A stretch of 64,000 nucleotides of DNA from Melitaea cinxia. Taxonomy: Eukaryota > Arthropoda > Insecta > Lepidoptera > Nymphalidae. Below the pieces are notes generated by a model that was not told the origin of the DNA, made no database searches, and was given only the letters and a program-made list of their open reading frames with translations. The translations under genes and the position numbers were made by a program. Below, piece after piece: positions 22,241 to 34,411 of this stretch. Location: contig NC_059413.1 in the NCBI RefSeq assembly GCF_905220565.1, positions 13,803,501 through 13,867,500 of the forward strand, given 5' to 3'. Numbering within the stretch: the first letter of the stretch is position 1; each line of letters opens with the position of its first letter.

Positions 22241-25200
22241 TTACAACTTTATTCTATTACGTTTGATATATTTACATAAAAATTTACAAAATGGACTGAA
22301 CACAAGCATCAATAAACATTCAATATTTACAGGACGGGGGATTTTGCGGGGAAGGACATCATATAGGGGATAAAGGAGATTAGGACAATTAAAAAGAATA
22401 TGGGATGCTGAACCGTCATCGAGGCCACATTCGCACAGAGAGTGGTCTCGTACCCTGATTTTTGCCAGATGAACCGGAGTGCTCGCGTGACCAAGACGTA
22501 AACGGCAGATTGTGGACAAAACCCAGCGATCGGCATGTTTAAGAAGAAAAAACCAAGGGCGTCTTGGTATTTCAGGTTGTATGGAAGCATAGAACTTTCC
22601 CTTTACCGATTTTGACTCAACCCAAAACGAGTTCCAGGACTTGTCAAGTTGAGTTTTCGCCAGAGCGCGTAAGTCATTGGAAGAGTTATAAAAGTGTTCT
22701 ACGGAGCCAGTTTGTACAGCCATTTTTGCACAGGAATCAGCAGTCTCGTTACCCGGGATGCCTGAGTGACCGGGAATCCACACCAAAATAACTTGCAATC
22801 CTTTTTGATAACATAGGAACATAACCTCTCTTATCTTTAAAATAATAGAAATTCTTAGTTTACTACGAAAGGGGTTAGCTTTTATAGCTAACAGGCAGCT
22901 GAGAGAGTCGGTGCAGATTACAGTTTGTCCTAAGTTGTGGGAGATAGCGTAAGAGACAGCTTCCAGAATGGCAATAGCTTCACCACTAAATACTGAAGTT
23001 TCAGGAGGGCATTTAAATTGTAGAACTATTCTATATTTTGGGATCCAACAGGCAGCACCCACACAGCTATTGGGGGAAAGCTTAGATGCATCAGTGTAAA
23101 TAAAAAGGTGTTCTGACCAATTTTGATGAACAATATTTTGGAAAATAAAATTTGTGTCTGATGCTCCTTTTACCAGACCAAGATCTGTGATAATAGGAGG
23201 GTTATATACAAGGGCTTGAAACGGAGTAGTAAAAAGAGGATTAGAGGGGAAGGATTTCAGGAGGTGAGGCAGTCTGGTAAATTCAAGAAAACTGTCTAGC
23301 AGGCAAGATGAGGTTCTGACATTGGGACAGAGATGGGATAGTTCGTTAAGACGGGATATGAGGGGATGGGATGACAATTGTAGCGATTTTGCGATAAAAC
23401 GATCGCATAAAAATCTTCTCCGGAACTGCAAAGGGGGCTCAACACACTCTACCTGTAAGGCGTTTGTAGGTGTAGATTTCATGGCACCTAGGATTATTCT
23501 CAGGCACTTGTACTGAATTTTGTTCAATTTATCAGAAATAGTTTTATTGAGAGGGTCAAAAATAAACATGGCGTAGTCCAAGTGACTACGGACTATCGCG
23601 TTATAAACGAGTTTTAGAGTGTAAGGATGTGCTCCCCACCAAACACCCGAAACGGCTCTAAGGGCGTTAATATTTTTCTCACATTTTTTAATGACATGTT
23701 CTGTATGAGAAAATCCATTCAGTCTGTGATCGAGTACTACACCTAAAAATTTGGCCTTAGTCGCGAGGTGAATGTGTTGACCCCCCAATGACAAGTCCAA
23801 GAAGGGATATTTCTTTTCCTCGTGAACACCACCGCTTGACTCTTAGGGATCGACAAAGACAAGCCATGATCCGAAAGCCATTGGTCCAGATAATTTAAAG
23901 CAGAATTAAGTCGAAAGGTTAAATCATCCACGGAATTTGACATTTGATATAACACAATATCATCCGCATATTGCAGAATATTGCAGAAACTATTCACAGA
24001 CAGTTCGAGATCATGTGAGTATATACTGTAGAGTAGAGGACTAAGGACTGAGCCCTGAGGGAGACCTTTCCAGACAAGTCTAGGGGGAAGAGAAAGGTGC
24101 TGATGTTTAACCACTATGGATCTGTTAATTAACATATTGCAGATGAAATGGACTATCCTCGGCGGAATACTCAGCTGTAGCATTTTCTGCCTGAGTACCG
24201 GAAGAAGAACATTGTCATAGGCAGAAGTGATATCTAGAAAAACACCCACAAGGTACTCACCCTTAGCAAAGGCAATTCGAATGTCTGTGGAAAGAATACT
24301 AAGGCTATCAATTGTGCTCAACCCCTTCCGAAAGCCAAACTGGAAGGGCGAGAGAATATTTCTGCTTTCAATTATCCATTCCAAGCGGTTTTTTATAAGG
24401 TGTTCAGTAATTTTGGCTAGAGTAGAAGATAAAGCTATAGGTCTGTAAGAGTTTGATTCTGAGGGATCCTTACCTGGTTTCAGAATTGGTATAATGATTT
24501 GCGACTTCCAAGATTGTGGGACGATTCCTTTTATGAAACCAGCGTTAATAATGTTTAAGAAGAAATTCTTTGCTTTATCACTTAAGTTTACGATAAACGA
24601 ATAGGGTACACCATCTTCCCCAGGACACGAATCTTTAAGGCTATTTAAAGCACATTGCAGTTCCGAAAAAGAAAATGGGGCATCCATCTCGCTATATGTA
24701 AACAGGGACATGGTATTAACAAAACATTCCTGATTTGGGACAAAAGGTGGAGCAAGTTTATCAGCAAAGTCATTAAGCCAAACAGTGGGATCGTTGGAGA
24801 GGGGATCATCGTGACTGAAGGATCGACGGAATTTCTTAAGATTTAACCAGACGACACGGGCAGGAGATCTGGGACCAAGGGACTCACAGAACTTAGCCCA
24901 GCCTTGTCTTTTCTTTTTGTGAAATAATCGTTTAATTTTAGCATTAATACGTTGATATTTGATGAAATTTTCATTGGACATAGATAGCTTGTATGAATGT
25001 TCTGCTTCTGTTCTTTCCCTTATTAAAACACTACATTCCTCATCCCACCAAGGGGAAGGTGGATGTAGGAAAGGTTTATTGCTTTTCTTTTTAAAATTAT
25101 TGTTGGCAGATGTGATGATTGTATGATAAAAGAGTTCGTAGTATAAAAAGATATTTCCATCATCTCTAAAATCAGGTAGGTTATCCAAAATGTTATCAAC

Positions 25201-25932
25201 CGATGCCGAATAAGCAAGCCAGTTTGCACTATTAATATTGTACTTAAGTAGGGGGTTTGGGATAATAGAAGGATTTGCTCTATGGGATAGGGAGAGAAGA
25301 ATAGGGAAATGATCACTACCATAAGTTGTAGGAAGAGTTTTAAAGGAAAGAAGGGAGGAGAGAGACGTTGATGAAACAGAGAGATCTACAGCAGACTTTG
25401 CATTCTGATGAGGAAACACTCTTCGCGTCAGCGATCCATCATTGAGGATGCAGAGGTTGGCATCATCAAATATGTCCATCAACAAGGAAGAAAACCCGTC
25501 ACATGAATGACAACCCCATGCTGTGTGGTGAGTATTAAAGTCCCCCATGATAAGGATAGGGTTCGGGAGAGCAGAGAATATGGAGCATAATTGAGGACCA
25601 AGGGACGAGGAAGGATGAGGAATGTACAAAGAGACGAAAGAGATGTTAAGGGCTCTGATTGCAACTGCATTAATATGAGGACTTAGGGGAGGTAAAGGGA
25701 TATGGGAGAAAGGAATGGAGTGCCGGATGAAAATGGCACTACCAGCATACCCGTCACTTCTGTCATCCCTCAAACAGTAGAAGCCAGGGACCCGAAAACG
25801 GGATCCAGGAATCAACCATGTTTCAGCGATGGCAATAATGACGGGCTTATGGAGGTTGATTAGTGAAAGGAGTTCGTGTTTTTTAGGACGAAAGCTTTGA
25901 CAATTCCATTGGAGGAAATTGTGTTGGTACAT
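22241..25932 (-). pseudogene. I-type LINE ORF2 (endonuclease-RT-RNase H), one frameshift
   Basis: ORF2 is 3,692 nt, one base short of a multiple of three. A single-base loss near 23800-23815 splits it into 729-aa and 519-aa frames. The N-terminal part is an APE-type endonuclease: WNCQS, AIAETWL, MGDFNTHHTAWG and GSDHFPI carry the catalytic N, E, D/N and D/H residues. The reverse transcriptase follows with LDITSAYDNV, GLPQGSVLSP and the catalytic box YADD. After the shift comes the RT thumb, then RNase H with its four acidic residues in YTDAS, SGEAIAILEA, CTDSL and NETAD. A Cys/His motif (CECG...HILFNC) closes the protein. All motifs are intact, so the frameshift is the only visible defect; it could also be a sequencing error. 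Confidence 0.92.
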
Positions 25933-27304
25933 TTTTTAGGACTTCTAAGAGATGAGACAGTGGATTGGCAACGTTGGTCGGTAAAGTCGAGTCAGTATAT
26001 TTTGAAGCGATTGATATAAGAATATGAAAGATATCTTGTAAAAGGTTAGAGATGTTTGGAGACGAATTGGGAGTATTATTATTCTTAAGGGCACAGCCGT
26101 TAGGTTGAGAAGAGGGGACGTTGGAAATAATTAAGTTGTGAGTCTGTCTGTCGTAACCTTTGCCTAAAGGAGCTCGGGGATGAGGAGTTCGGACTACTGT
26201 TTTATATGATCGAGTTGATGGAGTGATTGGGAAAGTGGGAGAGAAAAGAGGAGGATTTTGGGGAGTATTGGAGGAGTATGAAGGAGTGGAAAACATCTCC
26301 TTCGCCACCTCTGTATAGGATCTATTGGCAGGGGGAATACGGGAAGACGCTTCCAAGTACGAGATACTCTCTTGAGACATTATGATCTTGATCGACTGCT
26401 GGCGGGAGAACTCTGGACAAGACTTACTGGTTGTATAGTGGGAGCCTGAACAGTGTAAACATGTGGCTTTGTCCTCAGTGACATCACAAGATTCACCCGT
26501 ATGGGGTTGCGAGCACTTGAAACATCTGGGTTGAGATCTGCACTGTGTTTTAATGTGACCATACCGGCAACAGTTAAGGCATTGAATTGTTGGAAATTTA
26601 TAAATTTCAACAGGGAGAGAAGTATGATAAGAATAAATTTTCTCAGGGAGTAATTGTCCTCTGAAAGTCAAGACTACGGACTGGGTTGGCAACCATGAGA
26701 CAGTTCCTTCACTTATTGATTTTCTGTTCAAACGTCTAGCTTTGATGACCTCCCCGCAGCCAGAAGGGAGCTCAAGAGATTCCACCAGCTCCTTCATAGA
26801 CCAGTCTACTGGTACGCCTTTAACCAAGCCCATTTTAGTTATATTGTAAGTCGGTACAGCAGTTTTGAATTTGCACATCTCAAGTACTGGGTTAGTAATA
26901 AAATTATTAGCAGCTTGTGCAGATAGAAATTCGACCGAAATTTTATTTCGGCCGATGTTTTTTACGCCATCATTCACTATATTTTTAATTTTGTGAGTAT
27001 GCAAAAATTGGCCGAATTTGATGGCTCGGATAGTAGTTCCTGCAGCTGGGTCTGAGACTTCTCTAGAGACATGAACTATGAAGGGACCTTTGTCTTCATC
27101 AGAGTAGGATTTAGGAGTGTCGGCATATAATGGGTGGATATAAACGGTTTGTATCGACGGAATAGCCGTGGAAGGATGGTTGACAATGATTTTGGGGGAA
27201 GGATTGTCTGTGTTTGGGTCATCAGTCGCTTGACGTTTACGTGAACTTTGTGTATCATCCGGATCCGGAGGATCCGGAGGGTCCGGAGGACGATCTACGT
27301 CCAT
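25883..27304 (-). CDS. I-type LINE ORF1 (gag-like RNA-binding protein)
   Basis: The 473-aa open frame begins MDVDRPPDPPDPPDPDD, a Pro/Asp-rich start. An RRM-like middle section (about residues 75-220) is followed by three zinc-knuckle motifs: CLNCCRYGHIKTQC, CFKCSQPHTGESC and CLHCSGSHYTTSKSC (about residues 245-300). The C-terminal part is Ser/Pro-rich and probably disordered. ORF1 proteins of I and Jockey elements bind element RNA and form ribonucleoprotein particles. The 3' end overlaps the start of ORF2 by 50 bp in another frame, a typical LINE arrangement that suggests re-initiation or frameshifting for ORF2. No internal stop is seen. Confidence 0.92.
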   Translation of the reverse strand: MDVDRPPDPPDPPDPDDTQSSRKRQATDDPNTDNPSPKIIVNHPSTAIPSIQTVYIHPLYADTPKSYSDEDKGPFIVHVSREVSDPAAGTTIRAIKFGQFLHTHKIKNIVNDGVKNIGRNKISVEFLSAQAANNFITNPVLEMCKFKTAVPTYNITKMGLVKGVPVDWSMKELVESLELPSGCGEVIKARRLNRKSISEGTVSWLPTQSVVLTFRGQLLPEKIYSYHTSLPVEIYKFPTIQCLNCCRYGHIKTQCRSQPRCFKCSQPHTGESCDVTEDKATCLHCSGSHYTTSKSCPEFSRQQSIKIIMSQESISYLEASSRIPPANRSYTEVAKEMFSTPSYSSNTPQNPPLFSPTFPITPSTRSYKTVVRTPHPRAPLGKGYDRQTHNLIISNVPSSQPNGCALKNNNTPNSSPNISNLLQDIFHILISIASKYTDSTLPTNVANPLSHLLEVLKNVPTQFPPMELSKLSS

Positions 27305-27569
27305 CTTATATTATTTTATAAAAGAGAAGAAAAAAAAAATACTAGTAATATAACCTAATAATAACAACAAAAAATAAATAACCTAATATGTTAAATAAAA
27401 ACACTTACCCAACCTTGTCAATGTTAATATAAACTATTATAACCAAATACCAACTATTTTCACTATAAAATTTACAAAACAAACTTAAAAACACAGATAA
27501 AAACACCAAAAATCTCTCTGACACGTGTGTTAACCAAAGCTAACGCAAGCGAATCCCATATTCATCTTT

Positions 27570-29700
27570 ATTAAAAGCTGAAATATTACTAAAGGACAAT
27601 TCAGTAGACAATGAACTGTCAAAATGATAAATTTATACGCATAGAAAAGTAGGGTATACCCTACAATATTACGAAGTGTCTTAAAGCCATACATATAAAG
27701 AATATCTTATAAATGATATTGGATCTAATCCCATTCGGGTTAAATCGAATAATCGGGACACGTATAAAATGTGAGCGTGGAAGGTTATCTAAATTTATAT
27801 TACATACATGTTGATATTTTCTTTGTAAGTGGCGTACAATAAACTTTATTTTCTCTTTCTCACTCTCTTTTCATATAATAATTGGATAGCAGGATATTTA
27901 AAAAATAATGAGTTACATTATTCGAATTAGCTTTTTAAAATCATATGACAGCGCAGTGACGTGATGATCAGACTGTCACAGCGACAGTTTGATTTTAAGT
28001 CATAGCAAACCGACCAATCAATCTCCTTCGCGTGTTCTCCACTCTACGTGACATTGGCGGAATCAATCGTGCTACTTTGGCACAACTGAAAGCCATTAAA
28101 CCAATCAATCAAATGTTTGTATATATCATACAGATGTTTGCTATCGTTCAGTGTTTTAGAATCATTATCATTTTATCTACTTTTATTCTAATCTTGAACT
28201 TGAATCTAATATTTTATGTATTTTTATATGTTTTATTTTTATTACGTGTTACTATTATTTTATATACTTTTATTTAAATAAATATATCATTGGTACAAAA
28301 AAATAGATGTCCGTGTGTATGTTAATTTTATTTATTTGTTTCTTTTGACTATCTCGTCGACGCAGTAGCAATGACCCTGCTTTTTGATCCAGCGATCATG
28401 AAGTGGCAATTTACTGTAGAGGTAAAAAATCGCCTACTTTAAGAACAGGCGTCAGATATCAAATTTATTTGTTTGTTATTTTAATTAAGGCAAGTAATGT
28501 TGCAACGGCCAAATATATCGCCAGTGAGATATGCCTGTCGTCATTCTAAAATAGTAATGATTACAACATATAGTACCTAGTAGTTCTGTAGTGTATATTT
28601 AAAGTAACGCGTCATCGGTGTATCGAGAGGGTGCGTCAATGACAGGGTGATACATGCGAATAGGTACGCGTGTGTGACTCGATAGCTTTACGCAATTAGT
28701 ACGTTTTCAACGCGTTTTATAAATATACGAACTTTTTTTGTTTATTCGTTTGTTTTTTATTACATCCTGGTCTATGTTTTGATGTAATTTGTGATATTTA
28801 ATTGGTATCGACTTCGCGACACTGGTGAATGTGTATGGTATTTTGAATTGATGAAGCTTTTACCAACGAACGATGATAATAAATGATTAAACAACATTGT
28901 TTCATTGCCAGATGTCGATTTAAATATTTTATTTAATCACTGTGGCTCGATATAAAGGATATCTTAACCAAAGAAATCCTAAAAATTTGCACTGTTCAAG
29001 TAGACTTCACAAGCATTTTTTTTTCGTCATTTTAAAGAATAATCCTTTATTTTATAATTATAGAACGCGAATCTATACCGATTCGGAGCGTAAATTCTGA
29101 TGATAAAAACCGACTGGAAAATCAATTTTATAATCTCAACTTGCTAACTACCGTCGGTTAGTAGAACAAAATAAATACAATACAAAAGAAAACACTAGTG
29201 TTTTTCATTAAACAGTTCCTGAGATGAACACCACAGCCTCATTCTCATCATACTCTTTAAAGAAGCTTTAATATGCAACCTTCATCCCAAGTTATCTACG
29301 TTGCGGTAGAGACAGCCTCTCCGCATTGTCTTCTGAAGTCAGCCATAGCAGCGCATTGTGCGAATAGCTCGGATGTTGTAGGTACATTGTGATAAGATGG
29401 CTTGATTCATAGCTGAGATCAACTGTATGTCGTACGAGTGCTCGTATTAAGATAAATGTTAAATGTACATTTATGCAAAATGTCGTCGCGAATATAAAAA
29501 GAGTGACTTAAACACAATATTGTTGAGTTTTTTATTTTTGCAGTCTTACAAGTACGGTCTTTACTGAGAAAAAGTATATGGAAAAAGCCTATACTAATAA
29601 AGCCTAACTATAAAAGCGCAGCAATGGTTTTTTTTTAAAGTATAAATTAATATATTTTTAGTTTATTTTTAATACACATAATAGTAACAAATAGCTAAAT
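27570..29700. other. flank of the LINE, no gene recognised
   Basis: AT-rich. gacgcagtagcaatgaccct at 28360 is a possible scrap of the CCCGTTGGCGCAG SINE. No ORF with a recognisable domain. Confidence 0.4.
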
Positions 29701-29708
29701 ACAATATC

Positions 29709-29787
29709 AACCAACCCGCATTGGATTCTTCTCCTACATGGGGAAAGAGGCCTATGTCCAGCAGTGGGATATTACAGGCTGAAGCGT
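29709..29787 (+). repeat. 3' fragment of the tRNA-derived SINE family
   Basis: ccaacccgcattggattctt through gggatattacaggctgaagc, with the gcagcgtggtgg part deleted. Confidence 0.7.
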
Positions 29788-29913
29788 AAATACTCCTTGT
29801 TTAGTAAAATAAATAAGATTTATAAAAGTTTTTTCAATTAAGAGTTACTCAATGCCATTTACTTACGTACTAAAAAATAAATTAAACTTTAATAAATATT
29901 AAATATTTCATCA

Positions 29914-30247
29914 TCATTATCATTACAGCCTATACAGTCCACTGCTGGACATAGGCCTCCACAAGTTCACGCCAAAAATAACGTGAACTCATGTGTTTTG
30001 CCCATAGTCACCACGCTGGGCAGGCGGGTTGGTGACCGCAGTACTGGCTTTGTCGCACCGAAGACGCTGCTGCCCGTCTTCGGCTTGTGTATTTCAAAAC
30101 CAGCAGTTGGATGGTTATCCCGCCACCGGTCGGCTTTTTAAGTTCCAAGGTGGTAGCGGAACTGTGTTATCCCTTAGTCGCCTCTTACGACACCCACGGG
30201 AAGAGAGGGGGTGGCTATATTCTTTAGTACCGTAGCCACACAGTACG
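29914..30247 (-). mobile_element. full-length ATG-tailed SINE-like element with duplication
   Basis: It has the complete head (complement of accgtagccacacag at 30229..30243) and a short GAT tail. A 14-bp duplication, taaatatttcatca, lies at 29900..29913 and 30248..30261. Confidence 0.9.
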
Positions 30248-30264
30248 TAAATATTTCATCACAT

Positions 30265-31545
30265 GAAGAATATAAATCAATATTAAATATTCATAAATCG
30301 AATACAGCGCAATATTACGGCGTATTGCAAACCAAGAGAAGTTTATACGTACACAAAAAGGTACAAAATTAAAATCCATATGACTTTCCTCGTCTCGCAA
30401 TATCGTAATCATGAACCACGCATTGGAACTTCGTTATAAGACTATCGGAGCTCGTGATTACCATTTATATATAATACAAAATCTAATGAGGCATTGATCT
30501 TGTGGGTGCTTTCCGTGTAGTTTATGGCTCTCTGAGAAACGACGCAATTGAACACGTTAATACATGCATGGCCTGAACTGTTGATTTGATTTGAATAAAT
30601 AAGGCGTGTATGATGGTAAAAAATATATAACAAGATATTTCTGTTAATGTTTATTTTAATAACTAGACTTAAAATCTGACTTGAATGACCAAACTGACTA
30701 ATGAAAGTTTTGAGTGTCGTTGCAACCATTACAAAAATGTTGCTAATGTATATAATATGTATATGTATTTATTTTAATATTATTTTAACATTTTCTAACA
30801 GTATAAACACATTGGTCCGGGAGCCAGTAACAAATTTTTATGATAACATTTTTTTCTTCATGCGTGGGAGGCTGCCGCCCTCCGCCCCATAATTTTTCCC
30901 AAATTTCAATTGGGAGGGAATAATTGACAAAATTTGTAGCTGGCCCCCGGACCACATAGTCAGAATATTTCTAGAATATAAGGAAAAAATAAATATCAAA
31001 CTTATACAACACATAAAACGCTCTGCACTTTACTATCAAAACGCATATTTTAAAAGTTGAGGATATAAATTATAGTGACAAAAATTATAAGTTTTTTAAA
31101 GCACGTTTTTAATCATAGCTCCTACACTTAACGCACTGATGTTGAAATTTCACTAGCTTTTAGCACTGTTTTTGATTTTTAAAACTTTTTAAGTATTAAA
31201 ACATTCATACATTTAAAAAACTCAGAGGATTCTGTTTAAATATTTTATAGAATATTAAATAGAAATAAAATAAAGACAGAGAGCGGACGGAATTTCATTC
31301 ATCTGAATTTATTTTCAGTAAAAAAATTCAAAAGATTTATATATTTTTCATTTTACAATAAAGATTATAAAGCGTCGTCCAGACTGTCCCAGGGCATTGT
31401 ACCCGAGCTACTTGTCATATTTTCTGAATGAAAAAGTACTCCCTTTTAGCTAGACGGTATTTTTAGTAAACTAAAGACTGAAATACTATTTTTTCTTTTT
31501 TTATGTAACAAAAAGTTTATTATACACATGACTACTTACTGCTAC
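30265..31545. other. intronic DNA with one small MITE
   Basis: Apart from the MITE at 30813..30954, only AT-rich sequence. Confidence 0.45.
30813..30954. mobile_element. 142-bp MITE with ~25-bp imperfect TIRs
   Basis: Left end tggtccgggagccagtaaca pairs with right end gtagctggcccccggacca in inverse orientation, extending through acaaatttt. A 3-bp cat flanks both sides (30810..30812, 30955..30957). The GC-rich centre (ggctgccgccctccgccc) contrasts with its AT-rich surroundings. Superfamily unknown. Confidence 0.7.
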
Positions 31546-31548
31546 TTA

Positions 31549-31877
31549 CGCCGCGTTGGCGCAACGGTCACAACTATGGCGCCTGTTGCGCTGGCGGTTG
31601 CGGGTTCGATCCCCGCATATGATAAACATTTGTATTGGCCATACGGGTGTTTGCCGTGGTCTGGGTGTTTGTGCAGTCCTTGTCCCCACAGTGCCTCGGA
31701 GAGCATGTTAAGCCGTCGGTCCCGGTGGTTATCATGTACACCTGATAGCGATCGTTACTCATAGTAGGGAATATATCCGCCAACCCGCATTGGAGCAGCG
31801 TGGTGGATTAAGCCTGATCCTTCTCCTATATGGGGAAAGAGGCCTATGCCCAGTAGTGGGATATTACAGGCTGAAGC
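31549..31877 (+). mobile_element. tRNA-derived SINE, near full length
   Basis: The same family. Box A and box B are present but the stretch between them is shortened, and a few bases are missing near gtccttgt. No clear flanking duplication was found. Confidence 0.88.
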
Positions 31878-31910
31878 GTATAACTATTTGAGAGGAGTAT
31901 TATTGAGCTG

Positions 31911-31975
31911 TGATCTTGTGTAAGGTTGCGGTACTTCCCCGTCGGGCTGCTCTAGATTTAAATTAGATATTCCTA
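31911..31975 (-). repeat. 5' fragment of the GGTCGGCAACGCG family
   Basis: Complement of the family start: gatcttgtgtaaggttgcgg and ccgtcgggctgctctag. Confidence 0.55.
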
Positions 31976-31979
31976 TTGT

Positions 31980-32965
31980 TTCCTACTTCAATAAACTTAT
32001 TAGTAACATCTTTGAAAAATTAATATTGTTTTCGAAAATCAAAACCAAGCATAATTTACCACAGATTGAAGACTCAATTAGCACATTCTGCGTAGATAGG
32101 ACTAAATAAAATATTGATGTATGTCGGGTAGTTTCGAATAACTTGGTAACGTTAGGACGTCTGACACCTCAGTCCTCCCGTGACCATGGTTGCTGTAAAG
32201 TATCCGAAACGTCGTGAATCAAAAGTTAATAAAACGCGATAAAATCCGAAAAAGTTGTTTCACTTAAATGAAAAATTAATTTTATGATACGAAAATTTTG
32301 ATTTTATAAAGCAATCACAGCTAATGACTGTGCACTACCGATCGTGGATTCCATCAAGAACTAATGCCTGTATGAGCCAAACTACATAGGAAGGTTATTT
32401 CTGTGATATAATAAACCTGATCACTTTACACTTAAATTCTCGTTAAAATTTTATCGTAATACAAGCATATTAATAAACATAATACTAAAATTTCATTCAA
32501 TATTTGTGAGTTGAAACTAATATATTCGTGATGAACACTACAATTATAAACTTGTTATAATACTTAAGAGAGAAATTCCTTTTTTTATTTTGTTTACTTT
32601 ATTATTATACTGAGTTTTATTTAAATGTAGATTTATTTACTTATATATTTTTTTCTTTATGTACCTTAATACGTTAAAATTACATTTCATTCGATCGATG
32701 ATCGTCAATACACATTGTATATATCAACATATGTATATAAACTAGGCAATTAAGCTTATAAAAAGTCTCACAAAACATGTATGAAATCGTATGAGTTCAG
32801 TGAACTTATATTATACATAAATTATGTATTTACTTAAAGTAATAGTACTATAAAAAGACAATTTAGCAAAATCGAATAGAGATGATAAACACCGATTGGC
32901 CTCCCCTTTGGGAACCGCGCCAAGAGGGAGACGTGATGTTATTTAGGAAAGTAATCACAATGTTA
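31980..32965. other. no gene; possible decayed repeat
   Basis: 32090..32290 (ctcccgtgaccatggttgct, gtatccgaaacgtcgtgaat) resembles a common lepidopteran retroelement fragment; the rest is AT-rich. Confidence 0.4.
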
Positions 32966-32968
32966 ATA

Positions 32969-33098
32969 GTAGTTTATGCAACTGTCATATAATGAAGGGT
33001 ATTAAAACACGAGTGCGAGTTTATGAAACGAGCGCAGCGAGTTTCATAATAGTAACGAGTGTTTTAATACCCCTGTTATATGCAGTTGCATACACTAC
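32969..33098. repeat. long imperfect hairpin beside the recombinase gene
   Basis: The arms at 32969..33029 and 33041..33098 pair over most of about 60 bp, including gggtattaaaacac / gtgttttaataccc and gtttatgcaactg / cagttgcatac. The centre gagcgcagc separates two tttcat-type arms. It may be a recombination or termini structure, or an unrelated inverted-repeat element. Confidence 0.75.
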
Positions 33099-33152
33099 TT
33101 TATCTTCACTAATGCAATTAATCAAACAACAAGAGTAAAAGCTGACAATAGT

Positions 33153-34411
33153 TTATTTATAATAATTGTTCAAATTTTGAATGGTACAATTCTGAAAGTT
33201 AATGTTAATTATTGATCCAGCAGCTGTAGCGGTCGCGGGGCAAGCAGTAGAGCTCGTAGACGGAGTCGGAATATTTATAATTACTTCATTCGTCTTGTTT
33301 TCTATACTGTTCAAGATCGTATTTGAGACTTGAATTTTATTTATTAAAGACTCATCAATGTAGCTTTCAGCCACAGTAGAAGACTTCCACCCTCCGTGTC
33401 GTTTCAGTGTGGTCAAATCACCACCGCTATCTATGAGAAGGGTCGCCGAGGTGCGCCGGAAGCAATGCCCCGTGTACAACGCTGGGTTAGGCAGATTCAG
33501 AAAACTTGCGATAGTTTTTCCCAGAGCACCAAATTTATTAATACCAGTTCTTTGATCGACGCACTTACCCGATCTATAGCTCAAGAAAAAGGCAGGGTTT
33601 CGACAGGGGGTTGGTCGAAGTTCCATGTATTTTTTACATACGGCATAGCAGTTGCCCGTCACAACAAAAGAACGATCTATTTTCGTTTTTGTTTTCGAAA
33701 CTTTCACCATGATTGTACTGTCATCTATGTTAGAGACTTCATCGAACTGGATGTTGTATAGCTCTTGCCTTCGGCATGCCCCCATTATGCCGAAGATTAG
33801 TGCAACCTGTAACAATAAACGATATAATAAGCTTGAGGTACATAGCCAAGGCAAAAACTATGATTTATGAAGTAGTAAAGTGTAGGTACCTACTACCAAA
33901 TTTATACACAAAGCGCTTAAACGGAGTGTCTAGATAACTTGCGTGTGTAGTACGTAAGTACTAGGTAGATTAAATAACAGAACTAAAATACACTTACCTT
34001 TTCAAGAAGATACAAAATATCTGGTGAATCTTCCAGGAACATCTTTATTTGACCTGATGTAAACGTCAAGGACTTTTTTTCCTTGTGTCCTTCTGAACTG
34101 CGTTTCAGGAACGCTATGACTTTTGAATACTTCGTGATATCAATATTGTTGTAGATACTTAGTGTGGACTTGAGCATAGAATATTTAGCCCACATAGAAG
34201 ATGGCTTGAATTTGTCGGAGAGGTCTTTGAGATACGCAAGAATGACATTTTCAGAAAATGATGTAGTTTTCTTTTCGAACTTCCATGCCAAAAAGTTATT
34301 ATATTCTTTTTCATATAATTTTCTAGATTTTTCTGGCAAAATATTGTGAGTTAATTTTGTTGCCAATTCTAGAATATCCGGAGGCGTACAAATATCATCG
34401 TCGCTATCCAT
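33153..34411 (-). CDS. tyrosine recombinase, Crypton-like, two exons
   Basis: The coding sequence is complement(join(33153..33806, 33998..34411)), 355 aa. Exon 1 (138 codons) ends AAG|GTAAGT and exon 2 follows a TTGTTACAG acceptor, both phase 0. Exon 1 has an all-helical, SAM-like core-binding domain (KSRKLYEKEYNNFLAWK, then ILAYLKDLSDK). Exon 2 is the catalytic domain and keeps every signature residue: Arg in GACRRQEL, Lys in the KVSKTKTK hairpin, HxxR in GHCFRRTS, His/Trp in KRHGGW and the nucleophile Tyr in AESYID. The C-terminal ~70 residues are low-complexity Ser/Thr/Asn. There is no RT, so it is not DIRS or Ngaro; Crypton-type transposons carry such a stand-alone recombinase. A domesticated recombinase gene is the alternative. 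The stop codon overlaps an AATAAA signal. Confidence 0.88.

Larger units (their letters stand above)
21948..27556 (-). mobile_element. full-length I-superfamily LINE (non-LTR retrotransposon)
   Basis: The element is 5,609 bp and lies in minus orientation: 5' end at 27556, ORF1, ORF2, a 3' UTR, and a 3' tail of AAG/GAA triplets at 21948..21963. It is flanked by a perfect 13-bp direct repeat, catattcatcttt, at 21935..21947 and 27557..27569. This is the target-site duplication and fixes both ends. Two overlapping ORFs, CCHC knuckles, an APE-type endonuclease, RT and a C-terminal RNase H place it in the I superfamily (I/Nimb-like; Ingi or Loa are alternatives). The full 5' end and the single coding lesion suggest a recent insertion. 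Confidence 0.93.

Noticed and set aside
22327..25670. Additional plus- and minus-strand ORFs within the LINE
   Set aside because: They overlap ORF1/ORF2 in other frames and lack motifs.
33396..33761. 121-codon plus-strand frame opposite the tyrosine recombinase
   Set aside because: Shadow of exon 2 of the recombinase; no domain.
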